The notes beneath the pieces were generated by a model. The model was not told the DNA's origin and searched no databases. It saw only the letters and a program-made list of their open reading frames with translations. Shown here piece after piece: positions 17,377-25,265 of a DNA stretch of 64,000 bases. The position numbers were made by a program, and so were the translations under genes. Position 1 is the stretch's first letter; each line of letters begins with the position of its first letter. Source of the DNA: Pseudomonas sp. BGr12 (GTDB taxonomy: Bacteria > Pseudomonadota > Gammaproteobacteria > Pseudomonadales > Pseudomonadaceae); contig NZ_JALRNF010000009.1 in NCBI RefSeq assembly GCF_030272895.1, forward strand, positions 1-64,000, read 5' to 3'.

Positions 17377-17699
17377 GTCAGCGTTACTGTGTGCCGGACC
17401 AGCAGGTGCCGCCGCGCGGCGGTCGCTCCCTGCTGGAATGGGAGGGGCGCAGCCTGGCCTTGTTCAATGTCGCCGATACCTTCTACGCCATCGATGACAG
17501 TTGCCCGCACCAGGGCGCCTCGCTGTGCGGCGGGCGCCTGGAGGGCAGGGTGATCCAGTGCTGCGCCCATGGCCTGCGCTTCGACCTGGCCAGCGGCTAC
17601 CTGCTCAATTCGACCGCGCTCAAGGTCGCCAGCTATCCGGTCGAGTGCGAGGGCGGTCAGTTGTACATCGTTTTTGATTCCGAGGAGTGCGGCCAATGA
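17373..17699 (+). CDS. Rieske 2Fe-2S ferredoxin-like protein
   Basis: 108 residues, starting inside the previous stop (ATGA overlap). Cluster ligands: Cys44-x-His46 in DDSCPHQGA and Cys63-xx-His66 in QCCAHG, with the 16-residue spacing usual for Rieske ferredoxins. It should carry one electron to an oxygenase. No Rieske oxygenase alpha subunit or reductase is encoded nearby, so its partner is unknown; it could serve an oxygenase elsewhere. A second ATGA overlap joins it to yeiH, showing tight co-translation. Confidence 0.9.
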   Translation: MSQRYCVPDQQVPPRGGRSLLEWEGRSLALFNVADTFYAIDDSCPHQGASLCGGRLEGRVIQCCAHGLRFDLASGYLLNSTALKVASYPVECEGGQLYIVFDSEECGQ

Positions 17700-18703
17700 C
17701 CGTCATTGCCATTTCCGCCGTCAACAACCGCGTTCGCGAGCTGGCACCGGGCTTTATGGTCAGCCTGATTGCCGCCGCTGCCGCGAGTTTTCTCAGTGAG
17801 CATTACGGCGCGCCGGTGATGCTGTTCGCCCTGTTGCTGGGCCTGGCCCTGAACTTTCTCTCTGCCGACGGGCGCTGCAAGCCCGGCATCGAGTTCACCG
17901 CGCGCACGGTGCTGCGTATCGGCGTAGCCTTGCTCGGCATGCGCATCACCCTGGAACAGATCGCCAGCCTTGGCTGGAAGCCGGTAGCGCTGGTGGTGAC
18001 CCTGGTGGTGGTGACCATCCTGGTATCGGTGGTGGCGGCCAAGGCCCTGGGATTCCAGCGCCTGTTCGGCATGCTCACCGGCGGAGCCACGGCCATCTGC
18101 GGCGCTTCGGCAGCGCTGGCGCTGGCGGCGGCCTTGCCTCATCACAAGCAGAAGGAACATGCCACGCTGTTCACCGTGATCGGCGTGTCGGCGCTGTCGA
18201 CCCTGGCGATGATCATCTATCCGATGATTGCCGACTGGATGCACTTCTCGCCGCAGCAGTCCGGGGTGTTCCTTGGCGCGACCATCCACGATGTGGCCCA
18301 GGTGGTCGGGGCGGGGTACAGCATGTCGACCGAGACCGGCGACATCGCCACGGTGGTCAAGCTGATGCGCGTGGCCATGCTGCTACCGGTGATCGTCTGC
18401 GCGGCGATGATCACCCGCCGGGCGGGCTTCGATGCCGGCGGCAAGCGGCCGCCGCTGCTGCCCTGGTTTGCCGTGGGCTTTGTCCTGCTGGCGTGCCTGA
18501 ACAGCACCGGCTGGGTGTCGACGGCGGTGCAGGGCGCGGTCAATGACCTGTCGCGCTGGTGCCTGGTGATCTCGATCAGTGCCCTGGGAATGAAGACCCA
18601 GCTCAAGGAACTGGCCACGGTCGGCTTCAAGCCGATTGCCCTGATGGTCGGCGAGACGGTGTTCCTGGTGCTGCTGGTGATTGCGTTGATGCACTGGATG
18701 TAA
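17696..18703 (+). CDS. YeiH/UPF0324 family putative sulfate or sulfite exporter
   Basis: 335 residues with ten to eleven helices and the family motifs LLGMRITLEQI, GGATAICGASAALALAAAL and IGVSALSTLAMIIYP. Start ATG at 17696 overlaps the Rieske stop; GAGGAG lies about nine bases upstream. Family members (YeiH, TauZ-like) are associated with taurine and other sulfonate degradation and are thought to export sulfite or sulfate, though direct proof is thin. As the last gene of a run with a TauD-type dioxygenase it hints at a sulfur-containing substrate. A REP hairpin ends the transcript. Confidence 0.85.
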   Translation: MTVIAISAVNNRVRELAPGFMVSLIAAAAASFLSEHYGAPVMLFALLLGLALNFLSADGRCKPGIEFTARTVLRIGVALLGMRITLEQIASLGWKPVALVVTLVVVTILVSVVAAKALGFQRLFGMLTGGATAICGASAALALAAALPHHKQKEHATLFTVIGVSALSTLAMIIYPMIADWMHFSPQQSGVFLGATIHDVAQVVGAGYSMSTETGDIATVVKLMRVAMLLPVIVCAAMITRRAGFDAGGKRPPLLPWFAVGFVLLACLNSTGWVSTAVQGAVNDLSRWCLVISISALGMKTQLKELATVGFKPIALMVGETVFLVLLVIALMHWM

Positions 18704-18715
18704 AGGATTGACCCA

Positions 18716-18787
18716 GGTGGGAGCGGGCTTGCCCCGCGATGCGATATGGCTGACGGTACGCCATCGCGGGGCAAGCCCGCTCCCACC
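18716..18787. repeat. REP pair with perfect 26-bp arms
   Basis: Two perfectly complementary 26-base arms (18716-18741 and 18762-18787) around a 20-base loop; each arm contains GGAGCGGGCTTGCCCCGCG. It lies between the convergent yeiH and AraC genes and can act as transcription end and RNA-protecting hairpin. Confidence 0.85.
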
Positions 18788-18809
18788 GATCACACACTAT
18801 TCCCTACAT

Positions 18810-19820
18810 TTATCTGGCCTGTATGCCATTCTGCGACCGCCAGGCCGCCGGCGGCATGCCGAACTGGGTGATGAACCAGCGGGTGAACGAGCTGGGCATC
18901 GAGTAGCCGAGCATGTCGGCAATCCTCCCCAGCGAATAGCTGGGGTTTTCCAGGTAGCGGACCACCAGGTCGCGGCGCACGCCGTTGATCAGGTCGCTGA
19001 AGGTCACCCCGCACTCTTCCAGGCGCCGCTGCAGGGTGCGCACGTTCATGCCCTGGGTCTGCGCCACCTGCTCGATGGTGGCACGGCCCATGGGTAGCAG
19101 CAGGTAGATGGTCTTGCGCATTTCCAGCTCCAGCGACAGCTTGCCGCCGGCCTGCAGGCTGTCCAGGTAGCGTTGCGCCAGGCGCGCCATGGCTTCGTTG
19201 GCCAGGGGGTTGGCTGAGTCGAGGTCGGCGGATGGGCAGACGATGCCGTTGAAATCGCTGCCGAACACCAGTTTGCAGCCGAATATGCGCCGGTGAATGG
19301 CAAGGTCGGCCGGCGCGGCATGGGTGAAGTTGGCGCTGATCGGGTGCCAATGGGCACCGAGCAGGGCGGCACACAGGCGCAGCATCACGCCGATCGCAAG
19401 CTCGGTGGACTGACGGCCGCTGTTGGGCAGGCCGGTGACCACTTCCTCACGAATGATCACGGTCTTGCCGGCTTCTTCGATATGGATGGCCAGGGCGTCG
19501 TTGAGCAGGTGCCGGTATTGCACGATGACCTGCAAGGCATCGCGCAGGGTGCGCTGGTGGCTGAGCAGCAGGCTGATTTCGCCGAAGTCCGACAACTGGC
19601 GCAATTCGGCCATGCGCAGGCCGAAGGTTTCACAGCCGCTGACCCGCGCCGATTCCTCCAGCAGGGTGGCCACGGTAGAAACGGCGATGCGCTGGTTGGG
19701 ATCATCCAGCAGACTGGCACTGAGGCCCACCTGGGCTAGCAGAGTATGGGGGTTGAGGCCCAGGTGACGGGATACCTCAAGGTAGTTGGTCAGGCTCGCA
19801 GCACGGACAAGGGCGGTCAT
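18810..19820 (-). CDS. AraC family transcriptional regulator of the catabolic regulon
   Basis: 336 residues from the ATG at 19820; a GTG at 19835 would add five. The N-terminal 200 residues are an arabinose-binding-like domain (LGLNPHTLLAQVGLSASLLDD split by loops, GEISLLLSHQRTLRDALQ). The C-terminal AraC domain shows MNVRTLQRRLEECGVTFSDL and SLGRIADMLGYSMPSSFTRW. It is divergent from the hydrolase/DUF1302 operon. Its own promoter region carries one inverted half site and two full copies of TGTCATCAAATGAAAA, also found before the qor operon, so I infer it controls both operons and itself. Confidence 0.9.
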   Translation of the reverse strand: MTALVRAASLTNYLEVSRHLGLNPHTLLAQVGLSASLLDDPNQRIAVSTVATLLEESARVSGCETFGLRMAELRQLSDFGEISLLLSHQRTLRDALQVIVQYRHLLNDALAIHIEEAGKTVIIREEVVTGLPNSGRQSTELAIGVMLRLCAALLGAHWHPISANFTHAAPADLAIHRRIFGCKLVFGSDFNGIVCPSADLDSANPLANEAMARLAQRYLDSLQAGGKLSLELEMRKTIYLLLPMGRATIEQVAQTQGMNVRTLQRRLEECGVTFSDLINGVRRDLVVRYLENPSYSLGRIADMLGYSMPSSFTRWFITQFGMPPAAWRSQNGIQAR

Positions 19821-19837
19821 ATTGTTCTTTTCCACGC

Positions 19838-19848
19838 GTTTTCATTTG
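19838..19848 (-). promoter_or_regulatory. Half copy of the shared operator near the AraC start
   Basis: GTTTTCATTTG is the exact reverse complement of the right part (CAAATGAAAAC) of the copy at 12219. It lies 18 bases upstream of the AraC start codon, a position suited to autorepression. Confidence 0.45.
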
Positions 19849-19888
19849 GCGTCCCGCTTCTGTGGCGGTTCACCTTTTATAGCGCCAG

Positions 19889-19904
19889 TGTCATCAAATG
19901 AAAA
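19889..19904. promoter_or_regulatory. Shared operator TGTCATCAAATGAAAA, copy 2
   Basis: Exact 16-mer match to 12219 and 19975; with the preceding G the match to 12218 is 17 bases. It lies between the AraC regulator and the hydrolase gene, 190 bases upstream of the latter. Confidence 0.65.
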
Positions 19905-19974
19905 GCTGTTTCCAGACCTCGCGAACGCGTCTAAACCGCCAGCCCCAGCAAACGCCGACAGTCGTCAGCATCGC

Positions 19975-19990
19975 TGTCATCAAATGAAAA
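19975..19990. promoter_or_regulatory. Shared operator TGTCATCAAATGAAAA, copy 3
   Basis: Same orientation as copy 2 and 86 bases downstream of it; the two share 18 bases including the trailing GC. About 104 bases upstream of the hydrolase start, so it could activate the plus-strand promoter. Confidence 0.65.
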
Positions 19991-20078
19991 GCACCTGACG
20001 CTCAATGTAAAGCGCCGCGGGAGAGCGGTGATTACTGTGAAGCTACAAACGCTCGACTGATTCTGTGAGCGGAGTGTC

Positions 20079-20663
20079 TTGAGCATAGGTGCTGACGTGG
20101 AAAAACTGCATACCGCCGCTACCGTCCTGATCATCCCTGGCTTGCGCGACCATGTCGCCGAGCATTGGCAAACCTTGCTCCAGGCACGCCTGGCCAAGGT
20201 CCGCTGCGTACCGCCGTTGCAGGTCAACGGTCTGGATTGCAACGCCCGGGTCGAAGCGATCCAGCGCGAGATCGAGCAGATTGATGGCGAGGTGATCCTG
20301 GTGGCGCACAGCGCCGGTGTGTTGATGGTGGCCCACTGGGCAGCCCGCTACCAGCGCCCGATCAAAGGCGCGCTGCTGGCCGCACCACCGGACCTGAACG
20401 CGCAATGGCCGGCCAACTACCCGAGCCCCGAGACCCTGCACGCCAATGGCTGGAGCCCGCTGCCAATCACGCCACTGCCGTTCCCGAGCATCGTTGCCGG
20501 CAGCACCAACGACCACCTGGCAAGTCTCGAAGCCGTCACGGCCATGGCCGTGGGCTGGGGCAGCCATCTACTGAAACTGGGGGCCGTCGGCCACCTCAAC
20601 CCGGCGGCCGGTTTCGGCCCCTGGCCAGAGGCCGAAGCCCTGATCCAGACGCTGGACCGCTAA
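20079..20663 (+). CDS. Alpha/beta hydrolase, RBBP9/YdeN family
   Basis: 194 residues from a TTG at 20079 with GGAG four to five bases upstream; a GTG at 20097 is an alternative start. RBBP9-like serine hydrolase: the fold begins VLIIPGLRDHVAEHWQTLL, the nucleophile Ser78 sits in VAHSAG, and Asp145 (STNDH) and His172 (VGHLNP) complete the triad. Such small hydrolases cleave esters or thioesters. As first gene after the doubled operator it may hydrolyse an ester that the following exporter/CoA-ligase genes handle. It is separated from DUF1302 by 84 bases. Confidence 0.85.
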   Translation: MSIGADVEKLHTAATVLIIPGLRDHVAEHWQTLLQARLAKVRCVPPLQVNGLDCNARVEAIQREIEQIDGEVILVAHSAGVLMVAHWAARYQRPIKGALLAAPPDLNAQWPANYPSPETLHANGWSPLPITPLPFPSIVAGSTNDHLASLEAVTAMAVGWGSHLLKLGAVGHLNPAAGFGPWPEAEALIQTLDR

Positions 20664-20720
20664 ACCTGCCATCGCGCACGGACGCAACACCCACGCCCGC
20701 AGAAGACGGGCGGCCATGAC

Positions 20721-20731
20721 AACAATAACAA
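20721..20731 (+). promoter_or_regulatory. CA motif before the DUF1302 gene
   Basis: AACAATAACAA contains two overlapping matches to AANAANAA just upstream of the ribosome-binding site GTGGAG. It shares ACAATAACAATAC with the leader of the BKACE gene at 14223. Confidence 0.65.
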
Positions 20732-20747
20732 TACGTGGAGTCACCCA

Positions 20748-22703
20748 ATGCTGAACCATCGCACTCACAGTGCTGTGTATGCACAACGCCGTCTGCTGGC
20801 CTGCGCCCTCGGCCTTCTGGCCGTACCGGGCGCCCAGGCGTTCGAATTCGATACCGGCAGTGAAGACTGGGCCGTGCGCCTGGACAACACTGTCAAGTAC
20901 AACTACGGCGTGCGCACCGAAAGCGCCGACAAACGCATGTTGGCAACGCCGAACAACAACGACGGCGATTACAACTTCCGCAAGGCCGGCACCAACATCA
21001 CCAACCGTGTCGACCTGCTGACCGAGCTGGATGTCATCTACCAGCAAAAGATGGGCTTTCGCGTCAGTGCCGCCAGTTGGTACGACAAGGCCTATGAAAA
21101 CACCGGTTCCAACTCCAACCCGTTCGTCAACGGCAACGGCGACCAGTCCGGTATCAACCCCAGCCTCAATGGCCTGGCCGGCACCGGCGTGCCGCTGGGC
21201 AACCCGCACCTGAGCAATTACGCCCAACGCTACTACACCGGCCCGTCCGGCGAAATCCTCGACGCCTTCGTGTTCATGAGCACCGAGGTCGGCGAAAGCT
21301 CGCAACTGAGCGGCAAGCTCGGCCAGCACAACCTGTTCTGGGGTGAAACGCTGCTCAACCCGGTGCACTCGCTCAGCTACGGCCAGTCGGGCCTGGACCT
21401 GGCCAAGCTGGCCGCGTCTCCCGGCACCGAAGCCAAGGAACTGTTCGTGCCGCGCAACCAGCTGTCGGCCAACTTCCTGGTCAACCCGGAGCTGACCATC
21501 GGCGCCCAGTACTTCTTCGAATGGGATGCCGCCCGCTTGCCGGAAGCCGGCACCTACTATGGCGGTTCGGACGTGGTGGGCGAGGGCGCCCAGAGCTTCC
21601 TGCTCGGCCATACCGGCACCCCGGGCCTGATCCCGGTGCGTGGCGCCCTGACCACCATCCGCCGTGGCGATGACCTGAACCCCGACAAGCGTGGCGACTG
21701 GGGCGTGATGGCCAAGTGGTCGCCTGAATGGCTGGGCGGCACCCTGGGCTTCTACTACCGCAAAACCTCGGAAATCCTGCCCCAGGCCTGGCTCGATACC
21801 CGTGGCCTGACCGTGGTCAACGGCCCGTTCGGCAACCCGGCGGGCAACCGTCAGCGCGCAGCGGGCAACCTGTACAACTCGCTGTCGACGGCGACCTACC
21901 AGTTCGCCTACTCCGATGACATCGACGTGTATGGCCTGAGCCTGTCCAAGGACGTCGGCGGCGTCAGCGTCGGCAGCGACCTGAACATTCGTCACCACAT
22001 GCCGCTGGCCAGTATCCCGGCGATCGTCAGCGCACCTGGCCCGACCGGCCTTGCCGCCGGCCTCGGCTTGCTGCCGCCACGCCTGGCCAGCAGCGGCGTG
22101 ATCGTCGAGAACCCCGAGGACGGCGACGGCCTGAGCGCTACCGGCCAGACCCTGCACTGGACCCTCAACGGCCTGATGACCATCGGCGACACGCCGCTGT
22201 TCGACTCGGCGACCCTGCTGGGCGAACTGTTCTACAGCAACCTGCTGTCGCTCGATGGCCACAACGAGGCGCTGTACAAGGGCAAGAGCAGCTACCGCGG
22301 CATCGACAAGCCGACCCGTGACAACTGGGGTGTCGCCGTCAACTTCACCCCGACCTGGTACCAGGTCATGCCCGGCGTCGACCTTGGCATGCCGCTGTCG
22401 GTCAACGTCGGCCTGGACGGTGTGTCACCGGTACAGGGCGGCGGCGCCGAGAACACCGGCAACTACGCCGTCGGCGTCAGCGCCGCGATCTACAACCAGT
22501 ACTTCGTCGACCTCAAGTACGTCGACAGCTTTGGCGAAACCGATTCTTGCAACGACGGCCAGACCGACGGTGCAACCCCTAATGCCCTGGACGGCGAGCA
22601 GGACTACACCTGCTTCGGCGGCGGCTACTCATCCTTCTCCGGTGGCGGCGCCACTACCGAGGACCGTGGCGCGCTTTACCTCACCCTCAAAACCACCTTT
22701 TGA
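20748..22703 (+). CDS. DUF1302 family outer-membrane-associated protein
   Basis: 651 residues with a signal peptide ending AQA near residue 31. The mature part is rich in alternating beta strands and ends in a C-terminal Phe (LYLTLKTTF), typical of outer-membrane barrels. The DUF1302 family nearly always occurs with DUF1329 in gammaproteobacteria and is encoded near genes for hydrophobic acids, sterols or esters. The working idea in the field is a role in moving hydrophobic molecules across the outer membrane; the biochemical function is not settled. The following gene is DUF1329, 38 bases on. Confidence 0.85.
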   Translation: MLNHRTHSAVYAQRRLLACALGLLAVPGAQAFEFDTGSEDWAVRLDNTVKYNYGVRTESADKRMLATPNNNDGDYNFRKAGTNITNRVDLLTELDVIYQQKMGFRVSAASWYDKAYENTGSNSNPFVNGNGDQSGINPSLNGLAGTGVPLGNPHLSNYAQRYYTGPSGEILDAFVFMSTEVGESSQLSGKLGQHNLFWGETLLNPVHSLSYGQSGLDLAKLAASPGTEAKELFVPRNQLSANFLVNPELTIGAQYFFEWDAARLPEAGTYYGGSDVVGEGAQSFLLGHTGTPGLIPVRGALTTIRRGDDLNPDKRGDWGVMAKWSPEWLGGTLGFYYRKTSEILPQAWLDTRGLTVVNGPFGNPAGNRQRAAGNLYNSLSTATYQFAYSDDIDVYGLSLSKDVGGVSVGSDLNIRHHMPLASIPAIVSAPGPTGLAAGLGLLPPRLASSGVIVENPEDGDGLSATGQTLHWTLNGLMTIGDTPLFDSATLLGELFYSNLLSLDGHNEALYKGKSSYRGIDKPTRDNWGVAVNFTPTWYQVMPGVDLGMPLSVNVGLDGVSPVQGGGAENTGNYAVGVSAAIYNQYFVDLKYVDSFGETDSCNDGQTDGATPNALDGEQDYTCFGGGYSSFSGGGATTEDRGALYLTLKTTF

Positions 22704-22731
22704 GCCCCGTCTTTAACAGACATCACAGGAA

Positions 22732-22739
22732 AACAATAA
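22732..22739 (+). promoter_or_regulatory. CA motif before the DUF1329 gene
   Basis: AACAATAA lies right between the AGGA ribosome-binding site and the ATG at 22742. Confidence 0.6.
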
Positions 22740-22741
22740 CC

Positions 22742-24100
22742 ATGAACTACGTGAAGACCCTGTTGGCCACGTGCCTGTCGCTGGCTGCCCTCAACTCCGC
22801 TCACGCGGCCGTTTCCAGCGACCAGGCTGCACGCCTGGGCACCAGCCTGACCGGCATCGGTGCCGAAAAAGCCGCCAATGCCGACGGCTCCATTCCTGCC
22901 TACCAAGGTGGCCTGGTAACGCCACCGGCAAGCTTCAAGAGCGGTGCAAGCATGCGTCCGGACCCGTTCGAGTCCGAGAAGCCGGTGCTGGTCATCGACG
23001 GCAAGAACGCCGACCAGTTCAAAGGCCAGTTGACGGCCACTACCCAGGAACTGCTCAAGCGCTTCCCGACCTTCCGCGTCGATGTCTACCCGACCCACCG
23101 CACCGTGGCGCTGCCACAGGCGGTACTGGACAACACCCGCAAGAACGCCACCGGTGCCCACAGCCAGGAAGGCGGTACCGCCGTCGACAACGTGCTGCCG
23201 GGCATTCCGTTCCCGATTCCGCAGACCGGTGCCGAGGCCATGTGGAACTTCCTGCTGCGCTACCAGGGCGTGAGCATGACCGCCAAGTACGACTCCTGGA
23301 ACGTCGATGCCGCCGGCAAGCCGACCCTGTCCACCACCGGCCAGGCCAACATCAGCTATCCCATCTATGAAGACATGGGCAAGGTGATCGGCGCCAAGGA
23401 CACCTACTACCAGATGAAGCTCTCCTACACCGCGCCGGCCCGCCGCGCCGGTGAAGCGATGATGCTGCGTGACGCCGCCAACCCGCTGGTGCAGCCACGC
23501 AGTGCCTGGCAGTACCTGCCGGGCCAGCGTCGGGTGAAGCTTGCGCCCAACCTGGCCTACGACACGCCGAACCCGGGTACCTCGGGCTCGGGTACCTACG
23601 ATGACGTGTTCGTCTTCAACGGCGCCCTGGACCGCTACGACTGGACCCTGGTCGGCAAGCAGGAAATGGTGGTGCCGTACAACACCTACCGCCTGACCTA
23701 CAACACCGACGTCAAGCAACTGACCACCGCCAATCACCTGGCACCGGAGTTCGTACGCTGGGAGAAGCACCGCGTCTGGGTGGTGGAGGGCAAGCTGAAG
23801 GATGGCGCCCGTCACATCTACCACAAGCGCCGCTTCTACCTCGACGAGGACAGCTGGATCGCTCTGGCCTCCGACCAGTATGACGCCCGTGGCCAGCTGT
23901 ACCGTGGTTCGTTCGCCTTCCTCAGCCAGAGCTACGACAAGCAGACCCCGGATGCCACCCCGTTCATGATCTACGACCTGATCGGCGGCACCTACAACCT
24001 CAACGGCGTGGTCGGTGCCTACGGCGGCATCCGCTACATCGATCCGCTGTCCAAGACCCAGTGGTCGCCAGAGTCGCTGGCCGGCGCCGGTATTCGCTGA
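22742..24100 (+). CDS. DUF1329 family periplasmic protein
   Basis: 452 residues with a signal peptide ending AHA at residue 22. The DUF1329 pattern is clear: GAEKAANADGSIPAYQGG near the mature start, FPTFRVDVYPTHRTV, and the C-terminal YLDEDSWIALASDQYDARGQLYR. The family has a LolB/LolA-like open barrel and pairs with DUF1302, which suggests a periplasmic carrier of lipid-like molecules to or from the outer membrane protein. Its job in this strain is inferred from context only. A hairpin separates it from the next gene. Confidence 0.85.
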   Translation: MNYVKTLLATCLSLAALNSAHAAVSSDQAARLGTSLTGIGAEKAANADGSIPAYQGGLVTPPASFKSGASMRPDPFESEKPVLVIDGKNADQFKGQLTATTQELLKRFPTFRVDVYPTHRTVALPQAVLDNTRKNATGAHSQEGGTAVDNVLPGIPFPIPQTGAEAMWNFLLRYQGVSMTAKYDSWNVDAAGKPTLSTTGQANISYPIYEDMGKVIGAKDTYYQMKLSYTAPARRAGEAMMLRDAANPLVQPRSAWQYLPGQRRVKLAPNLAYDTPNPGTSGSGTYDDVFVFNGALDRYDWTLVGKQEMVVPYNTYRLTYNTDVKQLTTANHLAPEFVRWEKHRVWVVEGKLKDGARHIYHKRRFYLDEDSWIALASDQYDARGQLYRGSFAFLSQSYDKQTPDATPFMIYDLIGGTYNLNGVVGAYGGIRYIDPLSKTQWSPESLAGAGIR

Positions 24101-24113
24101 GTCTGAACATGGG

Positions 24114-24140
24114 GGCCGGGGTCGTCTTTCGATCCCGGCC
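24114..24140 (+). terminator. Hairpin (attenuator) after DUF1329
   Basis: Eleven-base-pair stem GGCCGGGGTCG / CGATCCCGGCC (one G-U pair) with loop TCTTT. No clear T-run follows, so it probably reduces rather than stops read-through into the YCF48-like gene. Confidence 0.5.
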
Positions 24141-24169
24141 CTTTGGTTGAACTATCCGGAGGATCGGGT

Positions 24170-25237
24170 ATGTATTGTTTCAAGCGATGGAGCCTGCTGG
24201 TGCTGACCTGGAGCGTGCTGCAAGGCACGGCCCAGGCCGATGTTTACGTGGACGTGCTGGACCTGCCGGCCATGCCCAGCGCCCTGGCCGCTGCCAGCCC
24301 CCTGCGCGATGTGACCGCGGCCGGCTCGCGCCTGGTAGCGGTGGGCACACGTGGCCATATTCTGTATTCCGATGATCTGGGCAGCCACTGGCAACAAGCC
24401 CAGGTCCCCGCCAGTGCCGACCTCAACGCCGTGAGCTTTCCAACCCCTGAGCTTGGCTGGGCGGTGGGCAACGACGGTGTGATCCTGCACAGCCGCGATG
24501 GCGGCCTGAACTGGCAAAAACAACTGGACGGTCGCGTGCTCGGCGAGCAGGTACTGGCGCATTACCGCGCCCAGGCCCAGGCCAACCCGAACGACGAACG
24601 CTGGCCGACGCTGATCGGCGAGGGCGAGCGCCTGCAGGCCGAAGGCGCCGACAAGCCGCTGCTGGATGTCTGGTTCGCCGACGCCCAGCACGGTTATGCG
24701 GTGGGTGTATTCAACCTGCTGCTGTACACCGCCGACGGCGGCCAGCACTGGACGCCCTGGCTGGAACGCACGGACAACCCCCAGGCCTTGCACCTGACCA
24801 GCCTGGCCAGTGTCGATGGCGCGCTGTACATCACCGGCGAACAGGGTCTGCTGCTCAAGCTGGCAGAGGACGGCCAGCACTTCACCCGGCTGACCACGCC
24901 CTACAGCGGTACTTACTTCGGCCTGACCGGCAAGCCAGGCGTGTTGCTGGCCTACGGACTGCGCGGCCATGTGTTTCGCAGCGAAGACGGTGGCCAGCAA
25001 TGGCAGCCGGTCAACACCGGGCTTGGCATCAGCATTACCGCGTCGGGCGTCGACAACGCCGGGCAGCTCTGGCTGGCCAGCCAGGCAGGCGACCTGCTGA
25101 GCAGCCGCGACAACGGCGCAAGCTTCAGCCCGCTCAAGCAAACCACCCGTACCCCGGTCAGCGGCGTCGCCTTCGATGCAGCTACCGACCTGGTGCTGGT
25201 AGGCGAGCGTGGCGTACGTACCCAGGCCCTCGAATAA
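24170..25237 (+). CDS. YCF48/HCF136-like beta-propeller protein, exported
   Basis: 355 residues from the ATG at 24170, with GGAGGAT upstream. Signal peptide ends near residue 22 (GTAQA). The rest is a BNR/YCF48 beta-propeller of repeated blades such as VGTRGHILYSDDLGSHW, VGNDGVILHSRDGGLNW, VFNLLLYTADGGQHW and LRGHVFRSEDGGQQW. The plant homologue assembles photosystem II, but non-photosynthetic bacteria use this propeller next to RND exporters, probably as a periplasmic scaffold. The RND gene follows after 28 bases. Confidence 0.85.
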   Translation: MYCFKRWSLLVLTWSVLQGTAQADVYVDVLDLPAMPSALAAASPLRDVTAAGSRLVAVGTRGHILYSDDLGSHWQQAQVPASADLNAVSFPTPELGWAVGNDGVILHSRDGGLNWQKQLDGRVLGEQVLAHYRAQAQANPNDERWPTLIGEGERLQAEGADKPLLDVWFADAQHGYAVGVFNLLLYTADGGQHWTPWLERTDNPQALHLTSLASVDGALYITGEQGLLLKLAEDGQHFTRLTTPYSGTYFGLTGKPGVLLAYGLRGHVFRSEDGGQQWQPVNTGLGISITASGVDNAGQLWLASQAGDLLSSRDNGASFSPLKQTTRTPVSGVAFDAATDLVLVGERGVRTQALE

Positions 25238-25246
25238 CCGCTGGCG

Positions 25247-25254
25247 AATAACAA
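25247..25254 (+). promoter_or_regulatory. CA motif before the RND exporter gene
   Basis: AATAACAA lies at the ribosome-binding region of the gene at 25266 (followed by GAGAAA). The motif is therefore present before several genes of the same operon. Confidence 0.55.
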
Positions 25255-25265
25255 GAGAAACCCTG

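Noticed and set aside
18716..18787. Long hairpin as a possible small RNA or tRNA-like gene
   Set aside because: It is a standard REP pair with perfect arms; no tRNA features and no promoter.
24170..25237. Photosystem II assembly factor
   Set aside because: The YCF48 fold is shared, but the organism is not photosynthetic; the context is an RND transport module.
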